Assembly (NCBI GenBank): GCA_938010435.1
Contig: CALLUS010000002.1
Span: 62,001-126,000, forward strand
Source: an uncultured Rhizobiaceae group bacterium
GTDB lineage: Bacteria > Pseudomonadota > Alphaproteobacteria > Rhizobiales > Rhizobiaceae
Reading direction: 5' to 3'
Length of the DNA stretch: 64,000 nt
Made by a program: the position numbers and the translations under genes. The notes beneath the pieces are model-generated. The model saw only the letters and a list, made by a program, of their open reading frames with translations. It was not told the origin of the DNA and searched no databases. The stretch's first letter is position 1. Every line of letters begins with the position of its first letter. This document shows, in pieces, positions 45,851 through 53,379 of the stretch.

Positions 45851-47702
45851 GGGCTTCTCCTTTGTGGTCAACGGAATTTTCGATTGAAGTTGTTTTCTGA
45901 ACACGATTGGCTGCAGACAAATGCACCAAACCGGCTTGTGAGTTGGCTGGCATTGGCCGCGAAACCACTGCTTGAATTGGTAGGGTCAAAGTGACCGTTG
46001 TCCCTTTACCCTCTGTGCTGGCAAAATCGATCTTGCCACCGTGAAGTTCCACAAGGCCCATCACTACAGACACACCAAGGCCCGAACCTTCGAACTTGCG
46101 GTTCAGATTTTTGTCTGCTTGTTCAAATGGTTTGCCCAATGAAGACATAAAAGCCGCAGGAATGCCGATACCATTGTCTTTGACCTGAATGCGGATACTA
46201 CGGCCATGCTGACGGGCACTGATAGAGACCAGACCATCATCAGGTGAGAATTTGATCGCGTTTGACACCAGATTGAGTAGGATTTGTTGGCAAGCATTCT
46301 GGTCCGCTTTGATTTCCGGCAGGTTGGCTGGAACATCGCAAGCTATGCGCGTCGCGTTCTTTTCGGCCAAGGGCCTCAGCATCCCCAGAGTCGCGTCAGA
46401 AACAGATACAAGATCAAACGTCGACAAATTCAGTTCATATTTTCCACTTTCGATGCGGGTCATATCGAGCATATCGTTAACGACGTGCAAAAGGTGTTGA
46501 CCTGAATTTTGGATAAGACCTGTATACTCGCGGTGTTTTTCATCTTCCAAACGCCCAAACAGTTCTTTGTGCATAATGTCAGAAAAACCGATGATTGCGT
46601 TAAGAGGCGTACGCAATTCGTGGCTGATAGTGGCAAGGAAATTACGCTGAGCAATTGTCGCATTTGCAATTTCTTCTTCAGCAGAGGCCAACTCAGCCCT
46701 CAAAGTATTTCTTTCTGAAACATCATTGGCAGTGGAAATAATTTCCATCTGGCCGTTGGTTTTGGAACGCTGTGGACGGCAAATAATTTCCAACGTTTTC
46801 CAAATTTGTTGTCCCTGTCCTTTGTAACGTATGCGGATTTCGCACATTTGGTCGTTGCCGGTGTGGGCAGCATCGGAAAGAGCTTTTAAGAAGATGACCC
46901 GATCTTGCAGGTGTACTTTTTCCAAGTAACCAGAATTGTGCAAAGAAGATGCAGAAGTACCTGTAATTGCTCTGCAATTTGCACCAACAAACAAAGTTTT
47001 TCCTGTTGCATCATGCTTAGCGATCAACCCTGAACCGTTTTCGGACAAAAGGTTCCAACGGCTCCGCGCATGAGAGGTATTTTCCTTCTCAGATTTCATT
47101 GAGCGGTTGAATTTTTGTACAGCAAAAATTGTCACGCTAAATAACAACACAGTGGCAATAACGAGATGGTTCAAGTTAACAGCAGGAACGGCCCCAAAGG
47201 ATTGAGCAAGTGCTTGCAGTTCTAATTGAAACACCATTGCCAAAGTGAAAGTCACGGCCACAACGGCTGTTAACATCAGTTTTGATGTGCTGAGCCCTAT
47301 ATTTGCCAGAAGTGGAATAGCAGCGCACAAGACAATATAAGGAGACGACCAACCACCTGTCGCAGCAATCAGTATAGAGAGTGCCGCACAGGTCAACATA
47401 CTGATCGCAGTCGTTGCAACAGACAGTTTTCCGGTTTTCGAAACCCAAAGACTGCTCAACAGTGCGGAAGCGATGATTGCGCAACCCAATACAATCGCCA
47501 AAGGCATGCCGGATAATGTCAGCGCTGCAATCGGCAACAGGACAGAAGTGATCAGAGCTACAGCGACGGACTTTGCCAAGAAGGATGTGTGTTCAGAGAA
47601 TTCCGTACTATGAGCATTGACACTGGTGTGAACCCAACGTGACGCCTGCTCGAGCAGAAAACTGGAATAAGGAACTAAACGCAAAACAAATCCTCGAAGC
47701 AC
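45831..47702 (-). CDS. divJ: DivJ-type sensor histidine kinase
   Basis: A 623-residue kinase. The N-terminal membrane domain has about six helices (45-215), followed by a PAS domain (about 235-345), HisKA with H361 in ISHELRTPLNAIIGFSD, and HATPase_c with NAIKFS, DNGIGIP and GSGLGVSVV. This multi-span-plus-PAS layout is DivJ, the kinase that phosphorylates DivK/PleD in opposition to PleC. The HisKA sequence is very close to that of the PleC-type kinase here, as expected for kinases sharing DivK. The C-terminal about 40 residues are low complexity. Confidence 0.82.
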   Translation of the reverse strand: MLRGFVLRLVPYSSFLLEQASRWVHTSVNAHSTEFSEHTSFLAKSVAVALITSVLLPIAALTLSGMPLAIVLGCAIIASALLSSLWVSKTGKLSVATTAISMLTCAALSILIAATGGWSSPYIVLCAAIPLLANIGLSTSKLMLTAVVAVTFTLAMVFQLELQALAQSFGAVPAVNLNHLVIATVLLFSVTIFAVQKFNRSMKSEKENTSHARSRWNLLSENGSGLIAKHDATGKTLFVGANCRAITGTSASSLHNSGYLEKVHLQDRVIFLKALSDAAHTGNDQMCEIRIRYKGQGQQIWKTLEIICRPQRSKTNGQMEIISTANDVSERNTLRAELASAEEEIANATIAQRNFLATISHELRTPLNAIIGFSDIMHKELFGRLEDEKHREYTGLIQNSGQHLLHVVNDMLDMTRIESGKYELNLSTFDLVSVSDATLGMLRPLAEKNATRIACDVPANLPEIKADQNACQQILLNLVSNAIKFSPDDGLVSISARQHGRSIRIQVKDNGIGIPAAFMSSLGKPFEQADKNLNRKFEGSGLGVSVVMGLVELHGGKIDFASTEGKGTTVTLTLPIQAVVSRPMPANSQAGLVHLSAANRVQKTTSIENSVDHKGEARARVSA

Positions 47703-48021
47703 AGAACTCGTGCAACTCTTGAGGGCATAATGTCATAGGGCGTTTAACGGAAAACTAAACATGATCGATTGAGTGCCGATCTTTTCATTTTATTTTCACA
47801 GAAAGCTTCGTTTTAAGGTTTATGGTTAGCAAAAGGTTTACGATCACGATAACAACGTGATGACGGTAACTTTTTGGACACTTTTCCGGTTGATCTGTTT
47901 CCAAGGCCTGAATGTTGGTTTGGTAATTTTACTCAATCTGTTCATTTGTTGCGACCATCTAACCATTGGAAACCCGGTTCATATTCGGTATTGAAACGAA
48001 TTACCTCATCGAGATTTAACC
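47703..48021. other. Intergenic region between divJ and sufE (319 bases)
   Basis: It separates the divergent divJ and sufE genes and should hold both promoters. ATGGTTAG at 47823-47830, one mismatch from the CtrA 8-mer, begins TTAG-N7-TTTA (47826-47840). TTAACCAT occurs exactly at 48016-48023, overlapping the sufE start codon. No convincing small gene or terminator was found. Confidence 0.4.
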
Positions 48022-48450
48022 ATGCTGCCCCCTTTGACGACCAACACCACAATTGACGAAATCATCGAAAATTTCAGTTTCTTGGATGAATGGGATGATC
48101 GCTACGGTTATTTGATTGAGTTGGGAAAAAGCCTGACACCCTTGAGCGATGAGCAGATGATTGATCTAAACAAAGTCCAAGGGTGTGTGTCGCAGGTTTG
48201 GCTTGTGCATGAAAACAATGATGAAACACTTACATTTAACGGTATGTCAGATGCGCACATTGTGCGTGGTTTGGTAGCCATTGCTTTGTCTATCTTTTCC
48301 GGAAAGTCTGCCGAGGAGATTTTAAATACTGACGAACAAGAAGTTTTCAACTCGGTTGGATTAGAAGGTCATCTCACCCCCCAACGTGCCAATGGATTGC
48401 GGGCGATGGTTCAACGAATCAAAGCAATTGCCCAAGCTAGCCTTTCTTAA
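48022..48450 (+). CDS. sufE: SufE-type cysteine desulfuration protein
   Basis: Accepts persulfide sulfur from SufS and passes it to Fe-S assembly. The 142-residue protein carries the acceptor C54 in LNKVQGCVSQVW and the SufE fold pattern (DEWDDRYGYLIELGK, then IVRGLVAIALSIFSGK). The start has only a weak ribosome-binding site, and TTAACCAT covers the ATG. The other suf genes are not in this window. Confidence 0.95.
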   Translation: MLPPLTTNTTIDEIIENFSFLDEWDDRYGYLIELGKSLTPLSDEQMIDLNKVQGCVSQVWLVHENNDETLTFNGMSDAHIVRGLVAIALSIFSGKSAEEILNTDEQEVFNSVGLEGHLTPQRANGLRAMVQRIKAIAQASLS

Positions 48451-48479
48451 TTCGAAGGTTGGCGCGTTTTGTAAATTCG

Positions 48480-49259
48480 TTATTTTATAGCGGAAGGCTT
48501 TATCGATGTCCCATAGTGTCGAGCCAACAAATCAAGTGCGACGCGCAACATAAGCTTTGCCGATCGCGGCGGCCAATTTCGCTCTTTCTCCACCGCTTGC
48601 AAGCCTTTCAAAAAGCAACACACATCGGTCAGAACACCAGCGAGTTCCGGCCCGACAATTTGCAAAGCGCGCTCGACCCGTTTTCTTGCGTCAATCGCTA
48701 AGTCACTCAAATCGGTCATTCCGCCAGATCCGCCGGAAGATTGACTGCTTGATGTGGGGTCCCAAGATGATGTGACACGCTGCATGAACTGTCCCTTGGT
48801 GAAATCCATGCGCAACCTTTCAGCCGCACTGAATGCTTCAGCTTCCAACCACGGGCTTCCGGTTTTGGTTTTAATAGCCATAAGCCGGGTTAAGGGAGAT
48901 TCATTTGCATTTACCGTTACCGCCTGCGTGATGCCATTCACCTTCTCATTGCGACGAATCAAATGTCGATGCTGTGCTCCAAAACCTTCAGGGTCATTTA
49001 AATCTAACGTGTTGAGTGCACGATACAGATGCTGTTTGCCTTCATGGGAAATCTGACAAGTGCCATTTCCCAAATTGATAAGGGAAGCTTTGTGTAAAAT
49101 ATCGAGAACTTTGGGCGTTGACAGATGACGCTTGCCATCTTTGGTGGTCAGCAACACTGTATCCTTTTGTTTTCCCGAAAATGGCACCATTTTAACGGTT
49201 CCGACAGGTTGCAAAAACTTGAGCAAACGGACTGATTCTTTAGCTGTCTTATTGTTCAT
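48480..49259 (-). CDS. DUF6456-domain protein, candidate GafZ-like GTA activator half
   Basis: A 259-residue protein. The N-terminal half resembles a winged-helix or RNA polymerase-associated fold (TPKVLDILHKASLINLGNG). The C-terminal half has the DUF6456 pattern: ESPLTRLMAIKTKTGSPWL, EAFSAAERLRMDF, QRVTSSWDP and LDLLARHYG. It overlaps the DnaA-like HTH gene by four bases (ATGA). In R. capsulatus one protein, GafA, directly activates the GTA promoter. In other alphaproteobacteria its halves are separate (GafY and GafZ). The adjacency here and the GTA nearby make this the GafZ-like candidate. The homology is from recollection and layout, not from a search. Confidence 0.7.
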   Translation of the reverse strand: MNNKTAKESVRLLKFLQPVGTVKMVPFSGKQKDTVLLTTKDGKRHLSTPKVLDILHKASLINLGNGTCQISHEGKQHLYRALNTLDLNDPEGFGAQHRHLIRRNEKVNGITQAVTVNANESPLTRLMAIKTKTGSPWLEAEAFSAAERLRMDFTKGQFMQRVTSSWDPTSSSQSSGGSGGMTDLSDLAIDARKRVERALQIVGPELAGVLTDVCCFLKGLQAVEKERNWPPRSAKLMLRVALDLLARHYGTSIKPSAIK

Positions 49260-49852
49260 TTGCCCTCTCCTTTTTCAAGAAACGACAATTGTGCCAGCAA
49301 TGAAACAGGTTCGATCGAAGCGGTTTGTACTGTATTATGGTCTTGCGTCTCAATCGCTTTGCCGTGGAAAATTGCCTCAACAGCCTCTCCAAGCAGAGCT
49401 TCCAATTGGCAGATCATGAGATCAAACGAAAATTCATCTCGCCGGTCTTCTATCTGGGCGCAAGCGTAAGAAACTGTTGTTCGATCACGACAAAAGTGCA
49501 GTCCAACTTCGGTCATTAAAATGCTGAATTTGGTGTGTGCCAAATACATTGCGATTTGACGTGCCATCGCCACATCTGCTTTGCAACGGGAACGCGAACG
49601 CATTTCACTCAGAGAAACATTTGATGCCATAGCGACAACACGCTCACAAAGACTACAAACGGCATCCCGGTAATGTTCAATAGAATCTATTAGATCCACA
49701 TTACGTGTGGCATGGCGTTGCACCATTTGATGGTTTTCTTTTTGTCTCGCAGGCAGCCGAACAACTACTGCCGATTTGTCTCGGCAGTTTATTTTACGAT
49801 TATGCGGCGGCTCGACTAATTTCCTCAGATCGGTCAATCCGTTTTGGCTCAT
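49256..49852 (-). CDS. DnaA-domain-IV-like HTH protein, candidate GafY-like GTA activator half
   Basis: A 198-residue protein. The region around residues 85-145 resembles the DnaA C-terminal DNA-binding domain: ARQIAMYLAHTKFSILMTEV followed by RDRTTVSYACAQIEDRR, matching the DHTTV signature helix of DnaA. It lacks the AAA+ domain, so it is a regulator, not DnaA. The ATG at 49852 follows GGGAG. Its leader region contains the 15-base element shared with the GTA promoter. By type and by coupling to the DUF6456 gene it fits the DNA-binding half of GafA (GafY). Confidence 0.72.
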   Translation of the reverse strand: MSQNGLTDLRKLVEPPHNRKINCRDKSAVVVRLPARQKENHQMVQRHATRNVDLIDSIEHYRDAVCSLCERVVAMASNVSLSEMRSRSRCKADVAMARQIAMYLAHTKFSILMTEVGLHFCRDRTTVSYACAQIEDRRDEFSFDLMICQLEALLGEAVEAIFHGKAIETQDHNTVQTASIEPVSLLAQLSFLEKGEGK

Positions 49853-49876
49853 TTCAAAATCTCCCTTTTCTACGAT

Positions 49877-49891
49877 AATAGGAAAATAATC
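49877..49891 (+). promoter_or_regulatory. 15-base element identical to one in the GTA promoter region
   Basis: AATAGGAAAATAATC on the plus strand is exactly repeated, as its reverse complement, at 39505-39519. Here it lies 25 bases before the HTH gene and overlaps TATTAT (minus strand 49880-49875), a plausible -10, so a bound protein would block transcription. The orientation relative to the gene is opposite to that at the GTA promoter. Candidate binders are the HTH protein itself or MucR. Confidence 0.6.
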
Positions 49892-49941
49892 CTTTATCGA
49901 GTCGCGGGGATAACTTTTTGAAATTTATTTAGGTAAAAACA

Positions 49942-49973
49942 AAAAGGGCAACTGGTTATCCAGCCGCCCTTTT
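49942..49973 (-). terminator. Intrinsic terminator after mucR
   Basis: AAAAGGGC (49942-49949) pairs with GCCCTTTT (49966-49973), and CTGG pairs with CCAG inside, with loop TTAT. On the minus strand the hairpin is followed by TTTGTTTTT. It lies 20 bases after the mucR stop and isolates the HTH-DUF6456 pair from mucR readthrough. Confidence 0.8.
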
Positions 49974-49992
49974 GAATTCCAATTGGAAAAGT

Positions 49993-50412
49993 TTATTTTG
50001 CGCGTTTGCGCTTTTGTCCCAATCCCATTTCCTTTGCCAAAGCAGACCTGCGTTCGGCATAAGCTGGAGCAACCATGGGATAGTCTGATGGTAGGCCCCA
50101 TTTCTTACGATATTCATCGGGTGAAAGATCGTAGTGAGACTTCAAATGACGTTTGAGGGACTTGAACTTTTGTCCATCTTCCAAACAAATCAGATAATCA
50201 TGGCCAAGCGACTTACGAATCGACACGGCTGGTTTTTGAGGTTCTGCAGAGGGAGCGACTCCAGAACCTGCAACAGAAGACAATGTCGAGTGAACTTCGC
50301 GAATGAGAGTTGGCAAATCAGTGGCGGAAAGTGGGTTATTGCTTACGTAAGCAGAAACCACTTCAGATGTGATTTCCAACATAATAGTATTGTCGATTTC
50401 ATTATTGTCCAT
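49993..50412 (-). CDS. mucR: MucR/Ros-family zinc-finger regulator
   Basis: A 139-residue regulator starting at ATG 50412 after AGGGG. It has an N-terminal oligomerisation region (LEITSEVVSAYVSNN) and the prokaryotic zinc finger with CLEDGQKFKSLKRHLKSHY, followed by SPDEYRKKWGLP and AYAERRSALAKEMGLG. The family binds AT-rich DNA with TA steps, acts as an H-NS-like silencer, and represses itself. It sits directly upstream of the GafY/Z-like pair. A 19-bp AT-rich palindrome upstream is a candidate operator. Confidence 0.93.
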   Translation of the reverse strand: MDNNEIDNTIMLEITSEVVSAYVSNNPLSATDLPTLIREVHSTLSSVAGSGVAPSAEPQKPAVSIRKSLGHDYLICLEDGQKFKSLKRHLKSHYDLSPDEYRKKWGLPSDYPMVAPAYAERRSALAKEMGLGQKRKRAK

Positions 50413-50764
50413 TGCGGAACCCCTTGTTGAAATTAGCACGTACAAGTTGAGTCGCATCAACTTTCACCAAAACCCCAAATAACAATTTGTTATTTTGGTT
50501 ATCTGTACGACACATCCAAAAACAGATGCATTCCTCAAAAGCTATTTTATACCAAGTTTTATGAATTTGAAAGTGCACACTTCTTAAAACACAAAGTACA
50601 AACAGCTGATTCTAATATCATTTCGAATTTCACCATTTCCAAAAAAACACTGCGCAAGAAATCAAATGTTGATAACGTGACGGAACCCTCTCGAAAGTGG
50701 ATTCTGCTAAAGTCATTCGTTATAAAAACAGAATGACCAGCGATCGAAAATAGGGAGCGAAAAA
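50413..50764. other. AT-rich divergent intergenic region between mucR and the antiporter operon
   Basis: About 350 bases with no credible gene. It must carry the mucR promoter (minus) and the antiporter promoter (plus). A 19-bp palindrome lies at 50477-50495. On the plus strand TATAAA at 50721-50726 has only a weak partner -35 (TGGATT 17 bases upstream). AGGGAG at 50752-50757 is the best ribosome-binding site before the first antiporter gene. The AT-richness would suit MucR binding. Confidence 0.45.
50477..50495. promoter_or_regulatory. 19-bp AT-rich palindrome, candidate MucR operator
   Basis: AAATAACAA and TTGTTATTT are perfect 9-bp inverted arms around a single T. It lies 65-83 bases upstream of the mucR start. 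Ros/MucR proteins are known to bind AT-rich inverted sites in their own promoters, so autoregulation is the simplest reading. Binding is inferred. Confidence 0.55.
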
Positions 50765-50791
50765 ATCAAACTGATACTCACTTCCGTATTC

Positions 50792-51247
50792 TTGTTTGTC
50801 TTGTGGCTTCTTCTGTCTGGTATCTACGACAATGGGCTCATCATAGGATTCGGTATATTTTCCAGTGTGTTGTGCGCTTGGATTGTGAATCATCTCAACC
50901 TTCTGGAAACCCATGGCATGCCATTTGCCATCAAAACCACCGAATTTGCGAAGTATATTTTTTGGTTGGTCGTTGAAATCGGAAAATCTGATTGGGCTGT
51001 TACCAAGATCATTGTGTCCAAAAATGTGGCCTTGCAACAAAGATTCATTCGCGTTCCGGCAGAACAAACCTCTGATTTTTCAAAAATGGTCTTTGCCAAT
51101 TCAATCACAATCACACCTGGAACTGTAACAGTTGAAACAGAAACTGATCATTTCATCGTTCATTCTTTGACCGATGAGGCCGCAGATCAAAAGGCACTTG
51201 CAAATATGAGCAAACGGGTTTCAAAAACTGAACGGACTCAAAATTGA
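50792..51247 (+). CDS. mnhE: Cation/proton antiporter subunit E (MnhE/MrpE)
   Basis: At least 151 residues. Two N-terminal membrane helices (FVLWLLLSGIYDNGLIIGFG) and the soluble C-terminal part with KMVFANSITITPGTVTVE and HSLTD are the MrpE pattern. The TTG at 50792 is the first usual start codon, but it cuts into the first helix and has no ribosome-binding site. The frame stays open upstream with a plausible N-terminus (KLILTSVFLF), and AGGGAG sits seven bases before an ATC at 50765. The true start is therefore uncertain. The gene overlaps mnhF by four bases. Confidence 0.88.
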   Translation: MFVLWLLLSGIYDNGLIIGFGIFSSVLCAWIVNHLNLLETHGMPFAIKTTEFAKYIFWLVVEIGKSDWAVTKIIVSKNVALQQRFIRVPAEQTSDFSKMVFANSITITPGTVTVETETDHFIVHSLTDEAADQKALANMSKRVSKTERTQN

Positions 51248-51552
51248 TGTTCGCGTTCGTCACCATCACAATTTTCGTTTGTATGGTCATGATAATGATC
51301 CGCCTTTTCGCGGGACCGACGCTTTACGACCGCGTTTTGTCTTTGAATACATTTGGAACTTGCACCGTATTGTTCATCGGCACAGTCGGGCTTCTGTTTG
51401 GCCGTCCCGATTTTTTAGACATTGCTCTACTATATGCCTTGATCAACTTTGTTGGCACGATCGCAGTGCTCAAGTTTTTCAGATACCGCAGATTGGGCGA
51501 TGCTCCTGAAACACAGGAGATTGCGACTTCAGAATCCGAGGCTCCCCAATGA
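51244..51552 (+). CDS. mnhF: Cation/proton antiporter subunit F (MnhF/MrpF)
   Basis: A 102-residue protein with three membrane helices and the MrpF core RLFAGPTLYDRVLSLNTFGT, then YALINFVGTIAVLKFF. It overlaps mnhE and mnhG by four bases each (ATGA). It is a small structural subunit of the Mrp complex in the inner membrane. Confidence 0.93.
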   Translation: MMFAFVTITIFVCMVMIMIRLFAGPTLYDRVLSLNTFGTCTVLFIGTVGLLFGRPDFLDIALLYALINFVGTIAVLKFFRYRRLGDAPETQEIATSESEAPQ

Positions 51553-51953
51553 CCTGGGCGCTGGTAATTGATGTGACTTCGTGGGTGTTTTTCTTTGCGG
51601 GCGGGTTCTTTTTGTTTGTTGGCTCTTTAGGCATGCTGCGCCTGCCAGACTTTTGGGCACGACTTCATGCGGCTTCAATCATTGATTCAGCAGGCGTTGC
51701 ATTCATTCTTGCTGGAATGATGTTGCAGACAGGCTTCACCCTTGTCACCTTAAAGACACTCATTATCGTAGGTTTCCTTCTAATCACCGGCCCAACGGCC
51801 ACACATGCCGTGGCAAATGCCGCCTTCGTTTCCGGATCGCGGCCAAAAGACATTGTCGAAGATGCAACGGTTAAAAAATCTCTCACAAAAACACGCAAAA
51901 AAGCCCTTAAAAAATCGGCTGTTTCGGCGCCCAAACCAAAGCCGGTTGCTTGA
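51549..51953 (+). CDS. mnhG: Cation/proton antiporter subunit G (MnhG/MrpG)
   Basis: A 134-residue protein with three helices. The MrpG pattern is FVGSLGMLRLPDFWARLHAAS and GPTATHAVANAAFVSG. A Lys-rich C-terminal tail (about 110-134) is longer than usual. The stop shares a base with the next start (TGATG). Confidence 0.93.
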   Translation: MTWALVIDVTSWVFFFAGGFFLFVGSLGMLRLPDFWARLHAASIIDSAGVAFILAGMMLQTGFTLVTLKTLIIVGFLLITGPTATHAVANAAFVSGSRPKDIVEDATVKKSLTKTRKKALKKSAVSAPKPKPVA

Positions 51954-52504
51954 TGGAACTGACCATCACCCTTTTACTATTTTTCGCTCTTGTCACAACA
52001 GCGGTGGCCATTGCCTTGCTACGCAATCTATTTGCCGTAGTTATGTTGTCAGGTGTCGCCAGTCTGCTGGCCGCACTTCTTTTTATCGTTATGGATGCAG
52101 TTGATGTGGCTTTTACAGAAGCCGCAGTGGGCGCCGGAATTTCATCCGTCCTGATGCTTAGCACTATCGCTCTCACCGCACGGCACGAAAAAATTCCAAC
52201 ACGCAGTTCACTGGTCCCTTTGGCCATTGTTTCGCTGACAGGCATGGTATTGATCTACGGTACATTGGATATGCCGAATTTCGGGTCGGCAGACGCGCCA
52301 GTTCAAACCCATGTAGGACCTGAATATATTCAGCGCACTCCTAAAGAAATCCATGTTCCAAACATCGTGACTGGCGTCCTCGCCAGCTATCGCGGATACG
52401 ATACTCTTGGCGAGGTAACTGTCGTCTTCACTGCCGGACTTGGTGTGATTTTGTTGCTGGGTGGTATTGGACGACGACGCAGACGCGGCAAGGGACAAAG
52501 CTGA
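51953..52504 (+). CDS. DUF4040/MbhD-type antiporter subunit (MrpA C-terminal-like)
   Basis: A 183-residue membrane protein. The N-terminal three helices (LRNLFAVVMLSGVASLLAAL, DAVDVAFTEAAVGAGISSVL) are the DUF4040/MbhD pattern, corresponding to a piece of the C-terminal part of long MrpA. The last third resembles MbhE (VTGVLASYRGYDTLGEVTVV) and ends in an Arg-rich tail. Two archaeal-type subunits thus appear joined in one gene. It is coupled to mnhG and mnhB by one-base stop/start overlaps. Confidence 0.85.
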   Translation: MELTITLLLFFALVTTAVAIALLRNLFAVVMLSGVASLLAALLFIVMDAVDVAFTEAAVGAGISSVLMLSTIALTARHEKIPTRSSLVPLAIVSLTGMVLIYGTLDMPNFGSADAPVQTHVGPEYIQRTPKEIHVPNIVTGVLASYRGYDTLGEVTVVFTAGLGVILLLGGIGRRRRRGKGQS

Positions 52505-52941
52505 TGGAGCATCATCTTATTCTTCGCGTTGTGACCAAAATATTGGTGGGTCCAATATTGCTATACGCTCTTTACGTTCAATTTCACGGTGATTTTGGTC
52601 CAGGTGGCGGCTTTCAAGCCGGCGTCATCTTCGCTGTTGCTTTCATATTGTATGGTCTGGTCTTCTCACTTCGACAGTTGCGTGAACTCGTGCCGGACAG
52701 GATTGTCCATCAATTGGTCGCTATCGGCCTTTTGCTCTACGCGGGAACTGGAATTGTCACCCTTTTTCTGGGCGGCAATTTTCTTGATTACAATGTGCTG
52801 TCAGACGTTGGTTATAAAGGACAACATTGGGGCATCATCACCATTGAGCTCGGTGTCGGTATCACCGTTTTCGCTGTAATGCTGTCGATTTATTACGCCT
52901 TTGCCGGTCGTCCACCACAACTTGACGATAAGGATTGGTGA
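52504..52941 (+). CDS. mnhB: Cation/proton antiporter subunit B (MnhB/MrpB)
   Basis: A 145-residue protein with four helices and the MrpB signature YVQFHGDFGPGGGFQAGVI, then FILYGLVFSLRQL. Its ATG shares a base with the preceding TGA. It is followed by mnhC after three bases. Confidence 0.93.
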   Translation: MEHHLILRVVTKILVGPILLYALYVQFHGDFGPGGGFQAGVIFAVAFILYGLVFSLRQLRELVPDRIVHQLVAIGLLLYAGTGIVTLFLGGNFLDYNVLSDVGYKGQHWGIITIELGVGITVFAVMLSIYYAFAGRPPQLDDKDW

Positions 52942-52944
52942 GCG

Positions 52945-53379
52945 ATGGACCGCATTTTCAACGCTGAATTCGCCCTTGGCCACATGAACTATTGGTTGTT
53001 TGTCATATTGATGATGACAGGCCTTTACATCGTTGTGGCACGTGGAAATCTGCTGAAGAAAATTGTTGGCCTCAACCTGTTTCAAGTGGCCGTTTTTATG
53101 CTCTACATTTCTATGGGCAAAGTGAGTGGTGGTACGGCTCCAATTTTGATCGACAATCCAAATCAGCTCTACTCAAACCCACTCCCCCACGTTCTTATTC
53201 TGACAGCCATTGTGGTCGGCATTGCCACCACATCTTTGGGTTTGGCATTAATTGTACGCATCAACGAAACCTATGGCACGATTGAAGAAGACGAAGTGCT
53301 TGAGATCGACCATCAGATGCATGCTGATGAAGTGGCCAAAGTGGAAAAACTAAAGCCTGCAAAATTGGACGCCTCTTAG
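52945..53379 (+). CDS. mnhC: Cation/proton antiporter subunit C (MnhC/MrpC, NuoK-like)
   Basis: A 144-residue NuoK-like protein with three helices: NYWLFVILMMTGLYIVVARG, KIVGLNLFQVAVFMLYISMG and LPHVLILTAIVVGIATTSLG. A polar C-terminal tail of about 35 residues is rich in Glu and Lys. The stop directly abuts the mnhD start. Confidence 0.93.
   Translation: MDRIFNAEFALGHMNYWLFVILMMTGLYIVVARGNLLKKIVGLNLFQVAVFMLYISMGKVSGGTAPILIDNPNQLYSNPLPHVLILTAIVVGIATTSLGLALIVRINETYGTIEEDEVLEIDHQMHADEVAKVEKLKPAKLDAS

Noticed and set aside
47874-48056. 60-codon frame before sufE
   Set aside because: It overlaps the sufE start in another frame, has no ribosome-binding site, and encodes no recognisable feature.
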